A DNA stretch of 64,000 nucleotides from Chamaea fasciata (taxonomy: Eukaryota > Chordata > Aves > Passeriformes > Sylviidae), in the NCBI GenBank assembly GCA_029207755.1, contig JARCOQ010000015.1, forward strand, positions 1,044,044 through 1,108,043, given 5' to 3'. Below the pieces are notes generated by a model. That model saw only the letters and a list, made by a program, of their open reading frames with translations. It was not told where the DNA came from and made no database searches. Positions 1 through 12,200 of this stretch are shown one piece after another. The position numbers and the translations under genes are program-made. The first letter of the stretch is position 1; each line of letters opens with the position of its first letter.

Positions 1-194
1 GTGCACTTTGGCCAGCATGCAGTTTTTCGCCCTTGGCACGTTATTTGGCTGTGGGTGAACTCGGAACACTGAGGCACCTCCCAGGAGCTGGATCGCCCCC
101 GTGCCCATCAGCAGCACACTGCCTCTTCCCTGCCCCAGCCCACCCTGCAGTGTGCCAGGCCCTGGCCAGCTCCGGGGGGCAGTGCCTGGGTTAC
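1..194 (-). other. ARHGAP26: ARHGAP26 intron 4 (partial)
   Basis: Non-coding sequence after the exon 4 donor GTAACC. No acceptor with the expected downstream GRAF coding sequence is seen, so the intron runs off the window. Confidence 0.85.
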
Positions 195-266
195 CTTGGC
201 AGCCCCGATCTGCTCCTTGCGGAACTTCTCCAGCGGCGTGATCAGCACCTCGCTGGCGTTCTCGAT
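195..266 (-). CDS. ARHGAP26: ARHGAP26 coding exon 4
   Basis: Acceptor CCCCCAG ends at 267 and donor GTAACC starts at 194. The 72-nt exon encodes exactly 24 residues, from [15 protein letters not shown] to KEQIGAAK. This is the next BAR-domain segment in ARHGAP26. The following exon should begin with Glu-Ala-Lys-Lys-Lys in the family; it is not in positions 1-194, so it lies outside the window. Confidence 0.97.
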
Positions 267-3200
267 CTGGGGGCAAAGACAGGCACAGCTCACCTGTGCT
301 GCTCCACAGCCTCTGCCAGGGAAACCCCCTCCCACAGCCCCCAGACGCCCACAGGCTTCACCCTCCATCTCTGCGAACCTGTGAGCCCCCCTGCACCAGC
401 ACCGGCTGCTCTCCAACGGCAACACTCCGTTCCTGATGCTCTTCAAGCGTTTCCCTGCCGAGCCCACCCTGTCCTTCCTCTGCCCTCCCCTGCAGCTGCA
501 GCCCAGGACCGAGGGAAGGAGCACTGGGGCTGGCAGTCAGTGTCCCCAGGGTGTCCCAGGGGCCACCACCCCCTGCTCCCAGGACACACGGGGCCGTACC
601 ATGCGCATCCGCTCGTCCTCCAGGTTCCGCAGCACCGTGGCAAACTCCTGCAGAGACTTGGCTGGAAGGGACACAAGTCAGCATTTAACATCCCATTTTT
701 AAAGGAAAAAAACTGCACAGAGGGGTTTTACCTGTCTGTGTTTTGGGCGTTTTATTATCTCTGCTCTCTCCCTAGAAAGGCTCCTGCTGCCTACAGAAGC
801 AACTGGCAGCAGAGCACCCCCAGGACCAGGCTTCCTCCTCCAGAGAGCAACATCCTCAGCTCAGACCTGCCCTAGCCAACAGTCAGCCATCAACCAGCCC
901 CAGAGCACAGCGCTGGCCTCCAGCCATGCCCAGCACACGAGGGGCAGCTCCCCAGCACGGGCACAGCACCAGGGAGACCTGGATGAGGAGCTATTTCTGC
1001 TGAGAGACTGGGCACATATAAACAAGCAAAGTTAAATCAGGGCTAAAGCTTCTTTGCTCTCCTGGCTCCAGACGACGTGCACAATAAGCTCTAAAAGTTC
1101 ACCTGGGGCAGCAGCAGGAGGAGAGAGGCAAGAGGCTGAAGCCACTGCCCTGTGCCAGGAGAGGCTCCGTGGCACAGCCAGGCTTAGTTCAGGGAGCGTT
1201 GCCAGGCTGGGCTCTGCTGAGCCCCTCAAGCACAGGATCCCGTGCTCCAGCGGCGAGGCTGCTGCCCCTCTGCTTCAGAGCACAGCCCCCTGCAGGGTAC
1301 CCAGCCACAACCACCTCCAGACTCCTCTCCAGTGCAAAACATCCAGCTAACCGAGACGGTCTCAGACACGGGCAATCTCCTCCCTTTCCTATCAGGCAGG
1401 GACAGATTTAGGCCAAGAAGCAACAACTGATTCCCCGGGGAAGGCTTCGCTGCTGTTGACCCAGGAGGAATACGCCGCTCCCAGGGAGCACCCAGACAAA
1501 TCCCAGGACCCCTTGGTGTCCCCATGTCCGTCTCCCTGCCGTGGGGGCCTGGGGAGTGGCCCCAGCAGGACTCACCTATGCAGATCTCGTCGTCCGTCTC
1601 GGCGTCGCCGATGCAGCGGAATTTAAACTCGTTGAGGGAATCCGCGAACTTGCGCTTGGCGGCCGACAGGTCTGTGGGAGCAGGAGCGGGGAAAACGGGC
1701 ACGTCACACACGGGACAGCCCCCCAACGGCAGGATGCAGGCAGATGATCCCAGCCAGGAAATACCCACGGAGGGACCCCTGGCCGCAGGGAAGCCCCAGA
1801 GCGCTGCCCTTCTGCGCCCACCCCAGGGACAGGGCTCTGTGGGGTCCCTGTCAGCACCCCCAAAATACCCTACAGGAGATGAAACCTCGAAACACCAAAA
1901 GAGCCAGCCCAGAGCTCAGTCCTAGAGCCGTGGGGCAGCAGCAAATGGTGACGCACAGTGACACTGCCCCCCAAGAGATGGCACCTCTGCCGTGCTCCTG
2001 TGCCGCTGAGGGAAGGCAGTAGCACAGAGCTTTATTGCTTCCCAAGCTGCAGATTCTCTCCGAGATCTGGATCCTATTAAGTTCTTACTGGCAGTGACCT
2101 GAGTGGATCCAGGCTTGGCTTTTCAGACCAGCCCTGCTAACCTGGCACACTCAGACAGCCCCGGGCACCGTGAGGCCACGGGCTCCCACGGCACCGTGCG
2201 GCCGCCGGCACTGCCCGTGTGAGGAAGACACAGTGTTCACTCCCATCTTCATTCCTTCCCCCAAAACCCAAAATTCCATGGGTTTTTTCCCTTTCCCAGC
2301 ACCGGTGGAAAACGTACGTGCACGCAAAGGCCATTTCCTCCCATCAGACACCAACAGCCAAGAGATAACCGCAGCAGAGTCCAAGTGTTTTGCTTCCCCC
2401 GTGGGATAAGGGGGTTGGCAACTTTCTCCAGGCATTAAAGCTGTTTTCCCAGTGACGCTGTTGACAGCCCTGGGGTTAATCCTGCCCAGCTCAGGCCCGG
2501 CTGCCTTCACACAACTGCCTCCTAAGGTGGCAGGAAATCACCCAGCCAAGGAGGCAGGGAGAGGGGAATCCCTGGGAGATTTCCCAGTGGAAAAGTACAC
2601 AGGGGGCTTCTTCAAGGAGAAGGTTCACACATAACAGGATTTGCACTTTGCTCCCTGGAGGATGGAACCAGCGTGGCTTTTACACCCTTCCCGTGCCTGG
2701 AGCTGCAGGGAGTCTCCACTGGAACCTACAGAGGCAAGAGACATGTTTTTTGGGGAAACTTCCCAGGTGCTCCTGGGCAGGGTTGAGAAGAGGGACTCAG
2801 GAGGGTGTCAGGGCCACAACACATCAAAATGAGATGCCAGGAAGACAAATGGCCCCCCCTGCCTGGCCCCGTGTTGGAAAGATCAGGTCAGCCAGGGAAT
2901 AGTGAAACTGCTGGCTCAGAGCTGGGGGCTCTGCCCACAGCTGACTCTGCAGCCAGGTTGCTACATAAGCTGGAAAGAGGAAAAAAGCTCTGGCTCAGCT
3001 GGACCCAGGACAGGGGCAGAAGCAGCAGGATGGGTGGTTCAGGCTAAAGACAAACCTGCTGCTGAGTCTGGCCAGGAAGGGTTAATGCTGCTGCAAAGGG
3101 GGAGCAGAGGATGCTGCTGCAGGGCAAGCTCCGGGCTCTGCCAGAGGCTGTGCTCACACTAACGGGATTTCTACACTTCCTGCAAAGAAAACTGCTTAAT

Positions 3201-6200
3201 AGCCTAGATTTAATGTTCAAGTGGACAACAGGAACTGAGACTCCTGCCCCTTCCTTCCCCTGCAGCAAAGAACAGCAGGAACAGCAGGCTCAGGCTGCGT
3301 GCCCTGCAAGCCCCCAGCGAGGGACGGGAGGGCGATGCCGGTGCCCACCAGCTGCCCCTCTGCCCCAAGCAGGGCAGCCCTGGGGGGTCACCACCCACAC
3401 CCCTCATTTGGCTGCAGGGCAGCACCCCCACAGCCCCCCAGCCAGCTCAGAACAAGCCCAGGGGGCAGCAGGGATGGGTAATCCAGGGAACAGCCGCTCT
3501 AATCAGCGGCCAAACCCGCCGGATTACAGCCTGCCAAGGGTGCTTAGAAAGCAGCAATATGGTGTCTGTCCCCACAGCCAGCCCGGGCTGCAGCACAACA
3601 CCCCTTCGTGGGCTCTCACAGCCCTCCTGCAGCTCGGGGATACCCAGGGAAGGGCTTTGGGAAGGGTCACAGCTGGGCCTGCCCATGGGTGCACGTGAAC
3701 ACTCTGCACGGGACACTCATCCCAACCTGGCCCCGCAGTTCGTGCAGGAATCCAGCAACAAGAACCTCATGCCCGAAAACAGCGTTTGCAGCTGCCAGCT
3801 CGGAGCTTTCCCCGCCCAGCCGCAGCCCTTGCAGCACTGGGATCAGCACCAAGCGTCAGGGCAGCATCACGAAACGCTTCATTTGCTCCAGAAGGTTTAA
3901 ATCCCCTCTCTGCGCTTCCCAGCAAGGTCAGCAAAGCCCTGCTCCCGTGAGACAACGCTGTCCTCTGGGCCTGGCCCCATCCCAGAGTCACTTCCATCCA
4001 GAATTAACGCTGATTTGTTTATTAAACAACTTCTCCACCAGGTGGTTGGAGTTAATCTGTGATTTAGGATGGGACGGCAGCTGCTGGCAGGTTCCCCCCT
4101 CTGAATCATCATGAGCAAACACGTAAAACCAGATGGGCAGAGCCCACCCCACCTCCAGCACAGCTTCTGCTGTCATGCTCTGCACAAAAGCCCGTGGAGA
4201 AGCTGCCACAGCTTGGCACACGCCAGAGACGGAGGTTTGAGGGTGCCAAAGACAGCAAGGTGACCCCAAGGACCACGGGCACAGTCCCTGCAGCCCCCCA
4301 GGCAGGGAGAGCATCGCTGACAGGGCCCCACAGCTCCCCAGGCCCCATTTTGGTGCCCTTTCCACACACAGAGCCTCCAGCTGAGCCTTGTCCCAGCAAC
4401 ACACCCGGGGAGGCCAAATCCCACCTCCCCACTTTTACCACGGGAAGTTTACAAACACACATTCCCGACAAACCGCGCGAAGAACCCCAAACCGCCCAGA
4501 TGTGCTGAAGAGCAAAACGCCCTGGAGCTCTGCCCAAGACGCCCCAAGAGTGCAGGTCCAGGAGGTGCCACAGCTGCGGCTCAGCCTTGCCCTGCAGCCA
4601 GGGGAGCTCTGGGCACTGCTGCCAGCCCGGGCATCCCCGTGTGCCTGCATTCCCTCACTCAACGTGGCTCCGTACGGCAGCGCTCGCCACGGGCACAGAG
4701 GACCCTTTGTGGCCTGAAAGGCACCATTGACACGCTCAAACACCACATCGCATTCGAGCCACACGCCACAGGAGTGGTGTTTCAGGAGATAAAGGTTCTG
4801 CGTCTGGTGAAAAACAAAGTTGGCCCTTGGAAGGGCTGCCTGGCTGCACAGCTAAAATTATCCCGCCCCCCGCTGCCCACCAGCCCAGCACCCCGGCCAC
4901 GTCATCCTGCCACCCCCAAATCAATAACGCTCCGAGTTATCCCGGCAGCTTTGCCAGGCCAGGATGTTTTTGCCACGCTGCTCAAGACTCCTGACGGAAG
5001 GCGCTGGAGATCCGAGGGAAATGAAGCCACAAGGACCATCAGGGCCCCAGCTGCCAGTCCAGGGTGTCCAGTGTGACATCCTGCAGCAGGGCCAGGGCTG
5101 CGGCAGCACCAAGGCAAGAAGGCACTTCAACTCCCACTGCTCCAGCCCCTCTGCTGTTCTGCCCCGGTTGGAGGAAGTCGATGGTCAGTTGGAAGCCTTG
5201 CCCCTCTGCCCCACTTGTCAGCCATGAATCAGCCCTGGACTTCCTCAGGCTCTGGAGCCCTGAGCCCAGTGCTGAGCCTGCTTTGCCACAGAGGCAAAGG
5301 TCTCACAGCCCCTCTCCATCCTTCCTGCTCAGCTTTTCTTAGCGCTTGCCCATCGAGTCACATTGCAACAGAGCCACTCTCGTGAGTCAGACCTTTGCCT
5401 GAGACACTGCAGAAGCCCAGCTCATGCAAACAGCTCGGCCTTTCCCCCCTCAGTGTCACCAGGGCTGTGACACTGGCAGGAGAGAAACTGCTCCAGGCAG
5501 CAAGGATGAACCCATCCAACGATGTCGTTGATGAAGTGTCCCTGACACAGTTAATGAAGTGCCCCTCACCACAGGTCCCACCTCAAGGGACTTCAGCACT
5601 GGGCAGATGAACCATCAAGCAATGACCTCTCCATCCCACCAGGAAAGGAAGACCTGGGAGACTCCCACCTGTCCCACCTGGAAACCCAGGACGATGCTCC
5701 CCGCCTGCCCAAGCAGGACTTTTCAGCAGGAGCCACTCCACAGTGAAGTGCTCGGTGCCCAGCACAGTCTGGCCCTGCCCCAGCTCCGCATTAATCAGGT
5801 TATTTTAACGAGCTGCAGCAGCTGTTGACTCAGGGACCACAGCGGGGTGAGTGGCCAGAGGTGACGATGGAGGGACCGGGAGCTGCGGGCTGCGCGTGCA
5901 GCCACAGGTGCCAGGCAGCAGAGCCTGCCCCGCCTGCAGCCAGGACATCAGCGAACCAAGCCCAGGAGTGATGTAAACGACCCCCGGAAAGGCCTCCCAT
6001 TCCTGGAGAGCCTGAGGAGACAGATGCCTGCAGCTGCAGGGAGGCACAGCCTAACAGAGTCCTCGCTCCCAGCAAGGAGCAGTGGGGCTCAGAGAAACAC
6101 TGACCTGCCAGAGCCCTCCTGGCAGCGCTGGCAACCACTACACACCCCCAGGACGGCCCTGGAAGATGAGGGGCCCAAAGCCAGGTACCACCAGCCTGGC

Positions 6201-9200
6201 AGGCAGCGTCCAGGCTGACCAAAACCGTGTGGAGAACCAGCACATCGGATCAGCACAGCCCTTGGTGACCCCTGCCCAGCGGCCTTCCTGGCGCTCTGCA
6301 GTCCTCCCACAGCCCCCAGAGCATCACTGCCTCCAGCTCCCGGAGGGGCACAGCCCACCGGCCCCCCAGCACAGGGCAGCACCCCCCGGATGCCAACCCC
6401 ACTCTCCCGTGCTGGACACAGAGCGTTCCGTGCGCTCGGCGGCAAAACAAAACGAAACGGCGTTTCTGCACTTCCCCACCCAGCTCCCACGTCTGGCACT
6501 TTTCCCCTCGCTTATTTTTGTTCACATCCTGGTGTTGTTTTATGGCAGAACCCCCCCGGCCCGCCCCAACCTGCAGCCACAGGGATTGCCAGGCAGGGAG
6601 CCAGGCGTCGAAGCAACGGGAGCTCAGGTGGGAGCAGGCAAGGTCTGCGAATAAAATCCAGCATAAACATTCACCACTTCAACACAGAGGAGGGGATGCA
6701 TCCAAACAGGAAACACAGGCAACAGCTTAAGTGCCTGGAAAACATCGGGGACATGGTAACGAAATGGAAAATTACCATCCTGGCTGGCATTTCCACGGGC
6801 AGCCGGCTGCACGAGTGAGCAACGTGAGGAAGCGGCAGTGAAAATCCCTGTGGCCCAACCAGGCCAGGGATTTGGGCACAGTGCTGGCTCAGAGAGAGAG
6901 ATGTCAGACCTGCTGAGCACGGCTGGCCCACTGCGCCGAGTGCCTGACCTTCAAACCCCAATCCCTGACTGCTATTCCCAAAACAAGGATTTGGAGTATG
7001 GCGTTTCCCCTCCACCTGCACACTGCCCCACTGCCACTGCTCCGGCAGGCCATGTAAACACCTCCAGCCTTACACCTGTGAGTAAAGTGCCTCCGAGGGA
7101 AGGATGGAAATACTGTTTTACTCACAGCCCCCCACTGCCCCCAGCTCCCTCACCAGGGAGTGCAGGTCAGTCGCTGCTGCCATAACACTGCTCCAACAAT
7201 TGTAGCTTCTCCTCCTCCTTCTCTTCAGGTTGGGCATCAGGAGAAATTTCTTCCTGGAAAGAATGGTCGGGCTCTGGGAGGGGCTGCCCAGGGATGTGGT
7301 GGAGTCCCCATGCCTGGAGGCGTCCAAGGAAGGATGTGGCACTCAGTGCTCTGGGCTGGTTGACAAGATGCTGATGGGTCACAGGTTGGACTTGATAATC
7401 GTGGAGGTCATTTCCATCCTCAATCATCGTGTAACTCTGTGATTCCTCTCCAAACCCTGGCACGACCCACAGGAAGGCTGCAGATGACTTTACCCTTGTT
7501 ACCACAATATTTCATCGACTGGAGCCTGGAATCACATTTCATTAGGACAGAATGCCCTGCCCGAGACAGCTAATCGATTTAGAGGACACTAATCCAGAAG
7601 AAATTTGCTCCTGACCCAGGCAATGCCCATTAGTGGAGCAGAAGGGGGCCTGGCAGGGAGGGCGGCCCCTGCACGGGGGGGCTGTGGCAGAGCCCCTGCC
7701 AGACACCCAGATTGCCTCAGGCACTGGCCCCGCTCCTGGATTAGTTTGTTATTAAATCTGATTAGTTAATAGGTGGGCCACAGGGAGCCTGCTTGACTTC
7801 TCAAGGGGCAGCACCAAAGCACTGGGGTCCCCAGGGGACGATGAAGCCAGAGACCCCCGTGCCCCAGGTGGGGCGGGGACCCAGGCCCTGTCCCTGCGGG
7901 CAGGACAGGCCTTCCTGGGCAAATCCCATGGCACAGGGCAGTGCTCCCCTCTCTTGTCCCCATCCCAGAGGCAGCAGCTCTCGCCCACAGGCGGGGCAGG
8001 GAAGCGGGGTCAGCTCCCAGCCCCTCCAGGAGCTGCTCCGCACAACCTCCTTCCTTCTCCTCCCAAGGAGGTTGCGGAAATCCTTTTGTCGCCGGCGCTC
8101 CTCCACCTCAGCTGTAAGAACAGGAAAAAATCCCACTGTGCTTGCAGGAACATCAGTGGCAAGTGAGTCAATTTTTCCTGCTTCGACAGGAAAAGAGAAA
8201 TATAAATTAAAATCTCCAGCAGAGCACAGGGAGGCACGCAGGGTGAGAACAGGGACGCACAGCCCAGGGCGCAGCACAGAACCATGGAACAGTTTAGGTG
8301 GGAAAAACCCTCCAAGATTCTCATGTCCTGCTGTTCCCCCTGCACTGCCAAAACCAACATAGACCATTGTCCTCACCTGTAAAACCCCTCCAGGGACGGT
8401 GACTTCACCACTGCCCCGGGTAGCCCGTGCCAGTACCTGACCACCCTTTCCAGGAAGAAACCACTGCCTTTAACCTGGGCTTTCTCCGGGAATTCGTGGG
8501 AGAGACACCCAACGCTCGGCTCTGCAATGGTTGGGATTTTTTTGTAAAACATTGCTTAGCAACCAGCCCTCAACGAGGGCATCGCAATGGACAGACGCTG
8601 CTTCAGCGAGAAAAAGAATAAAAAACCAGCCAAGGGACGCCGTACCAGGCAGTGTTAGGAAAAGGCACACGCCAGCTCTTTTTACAGGTCACAGCCCAGA
8701 GAAGCCTCCACGCCTCCCTCACTGTGCGCCACGGGATCCCAGACTGGTTTGGGTTGGAAGGGACCTCCCAGCTCATCTCTTAAAGCTCATCTGCCATGGG
8801 CAGGGACACCCTCCGCTAGCGCAGGTGGCTCCAAGCCCTGCCTGAGGCCGCAGCAAAGCGTGGGGAAGGGTGAGGTGGCAGCAGCCAGCCTCGGCTGTCC
8901 CTCTGCCCCCGCGCTGGCACAGGCCCCCGCGCCGCTCCACGTGCCACAGCCAGATGGTCCGGGGGCTGCTGCGCTTCCCACCGGCCAGAAACCCGCCTGG
9001 CATCGCGGCACAGACATCCCCTTCCCCCTCGGCACCACGGTGCCCGCGGCACGGAGCATCCCCAGCACAGCCCTGCACCCGCCGGCTCCCGTCAGCTGCC
9101 GGGAGCCGAGAGAGGGGCACAATTCCCAGTTCCTCCAAGCCACACCCGAGACCACCCTCGCCATTAACAGCTGGGGTGATGCCCTAAAGACCCGCGCTCG

Positions 9201-12200
9201 TCAGGAGCCCAGGGGCCCGGTTGCACGGAGCAGGTGGAAGCACCTTCGGCACGGGCGGAGCGCCGGGAAGACGGGGGAAACGTCGCCGTCGCCGGCGGCG
9301 CGGTGACAGCCGCTCGCGTGCCCGGCGGAGGAGGACGGGGATGATTCACAGCGGGGCGAACAAGCTGCGCAGGTTTCCGGACGAGCTCCCCCTCGCTCTG
9401 CCTCCCCTCCCGCCCACCGCGGTCACGCTACAGCTACTCATCGCAGCGCTCCTGAGAAGCGAGGGATGAAGTAACCCGAGCCCAGCGATGGATGCCTGGC
9501 ACAGCCCGTCCCCGCACTGGCTGTCCCCCAGCCCGTCCCCTCGCTGTCCTGCTGCTGGATGCTGCAGAAGGGGCCCAGAATGCCCCAAACCAGAACCACA
9601 CGCGAGCAGGGTTTGCTTGGCCCCACTGGCACCGCTGCTGCCCCTCGGACACGGTGTGGGGACTGCAGCCCCTCTGTGGTGGTGCAGGAATGCCACCCCC
9701 TGAGCAGCCCTGCCCGGGTCTCTGCAGGGATGCTGGCACTGCTCCTGGGCTTCAGGAAGAGGCACACCTCGATTTTAGGGTGCCTGCGGGGACAGGGCGT
9801 GAACAAAGGGGTTGGCGGTGCCCCTGTGGCAGCCAGGGAGGGGTCTGGCAGACAGCGAGGACAGAACCCGCTTTGCCCCATGCCATCCCTGCTACTGAAC
9901 CAGCCAGAGAAGCACCACGTGTGCCAACCTGCAGAGAGAGAGAACGCAGGGACACGGGCACTGCCGCCTCCCACCCTCCCCGCAGCAACCATGGGAACGG
10001 CATTTCCTCGCTCGGGTTCCCCACGTCACTGCGAGCTGCCACCAGCAAAGCAAAGGGAGAAAAAAGGAAACCTAAAGAGCCCAGAGCTCCCAGCCCGTGT
10101 CCAGGGCACGCAGGCGATGCCACACACGCCGCAGGTGATGCCACACGCCTCTCGGTCTGGCAGCATTGCAGACGCAAATGGAGACGGATGATTCAAGCTG
10201 TGCCAGCACATCTGCAGCCTTGGGAAAACAGCCTCCTGACCCAAATCAGGCAAATCTGCTCCATGCTGGAAGCGTGAGCAGGACACGGCGTGCAGGCGGC
10301 TCCCGGTGCTGGAGGAACACAGGGACATCCAAGCTGGCCCTCTCACCCCCTTCCCAGGTCCACCATCCCTGCTCAGATCACTCCCTGCACACAGGTGTGC
10401 ACTCTGTCTCCACCAGCTCCGGCAGTCCCAGCCGCTGCCTCCGAGAGCTGCTCTCTATCCCAGTCCTTCCCCTGCCACCCCAAAAGGTTGGGTTGAACCC
10501 GGCATGGGACAGGTGCTCAGCGCAGGCCCTGCAGCCTCTCCAGGCTCTGTCCCCACCCCAGTGTATCGGGACATGTGCCCAGAGGTGCTCTGTGGCACGC
10601 TCCCAATTACAGGGATCTCCCAGCCCTGTTAATGAGCCTTCTGTCAGCACAATGTAAAGGCTGTAATCATGAACACGGGCTCTCCTGCACACCCCAACCC
10701 TCGTGCGCACGAGGTTCCCTGTCAGTGCTGCTGACAGCCCAGCCCCACATCTCACAGCACCCCCTCAGTGCCCACCCCGCTGTCCCTGGCTCCCACCATC
10801 AGTGCCCAAACCTGCCAGCACTGTGGGGTCGTGGCTGGGGTGGGATTCCCTGGGAGATGGAATGAAGATTCCCTGGGGATGTTGTGAGGATCTCCTGCAC
10901 GGATCACAACCACGGCAGTGACTGTGCACACGGGGGAACCCCTGCAGCACCCACACAGGGCGAGTTTCCCTCTGACACTCAGGCTGGGGATAAGTGTGCA
11001 GCCCTCTGGAGCCAGCCCCGATGGCACAAGGACCCCTCCAGGGCTCACAGTGCAGACCCACCATCACAAAAAGCATCTCCCAAGCAGGAATATGATCCTG
11101 TTGCTAATTTTCTCTGGGGAGGAAGAGGAGGACTGGCTTGTGCTAAAACTGAAGCACAGTATTATCACCTAGCTCTCATTTGAATGAAATCCCAGACAAG
11201 TTATTAAAGATGTGGTTGCACAAGCCACACAGGTCATGCAAAGGAGGAGGAGAAGTCCTTGGTGCCTCTGGCTCTGCTGGTGCAGGACTGGCTGAGCCAC
11301 AACCATGTCCCTCCTCCACAGCTGAAAGTATTCCCTACACCGAATGTTTACTACAGGAACGAAGAGCGAAAAAATGCACCCTGACACACGAGAGCCACGT
11401 TACACCTCGGCTGGGTGAACAAAGCAGGAAAAAAATCAAAGTAGATCATTTTACCAGCCAAACCCCAAGCCACGTGCTTTCCCCTGCGGTTTGCAAGGCA
11501 GAGGGAGAGCCCAGGGGACCCTCTGAGCTCCTTGAGCAACGCCGGATGCTCCAGGAAACCCTCCCCTGCCCCAAGGCAGCAATTCCCCGGGCTGGGCCGT
11601 GCAGGTGACTCACCTTGGCTGCCCACACCCACGGCGGCCGTGGGCAGCACGCAGTGCTCGGGGCCAGCAGCCCAGCACATTTCCCATGGCACAGCCCAGG
11701 CAGAATCGAGTGCCAGCGGTCACAGCGACCCAGCCAGGTGGCTGCTGCTGGTTTTGCACCCTCCAGAAAGCACAGGGCTCCTTTTCCTCCAAACAGGAGC
11801 CTGCAAAGGCCAGCCCTGTGCTGGGTAGGAGCACAGCCCTGAGCCGTTTGCACCTGCACAAACAGGGGCTGTTCCTGGAAAAACCAGACCTAAACCTCTG
11901 AACCTTGACCCCTCCCTTCTGTGCGAAGGGGGCGAGAAGGTTTGGCCTCTGACTGTTTTCTTCAGGGACCAGAAGAGCAAACAGGAGGAAAATAACCCAA
12001 GATGGGCTCTGCATTCCTTCTCCCCAGCACCGAGCACCTGGGGCACAAGGACCTGCCACCCCAGATGGCACCAGGCTACCAAGCAGCCCCAGACTGGGAT
12101 CATGCTGCAGCACACCCAAGGCCTTTCTCCCTGCAGAAGCACACGGGGGCACCTTGAGCGCACAGCACCGTGTTATCTACCTGCCCTCTGCCCACAGAGG

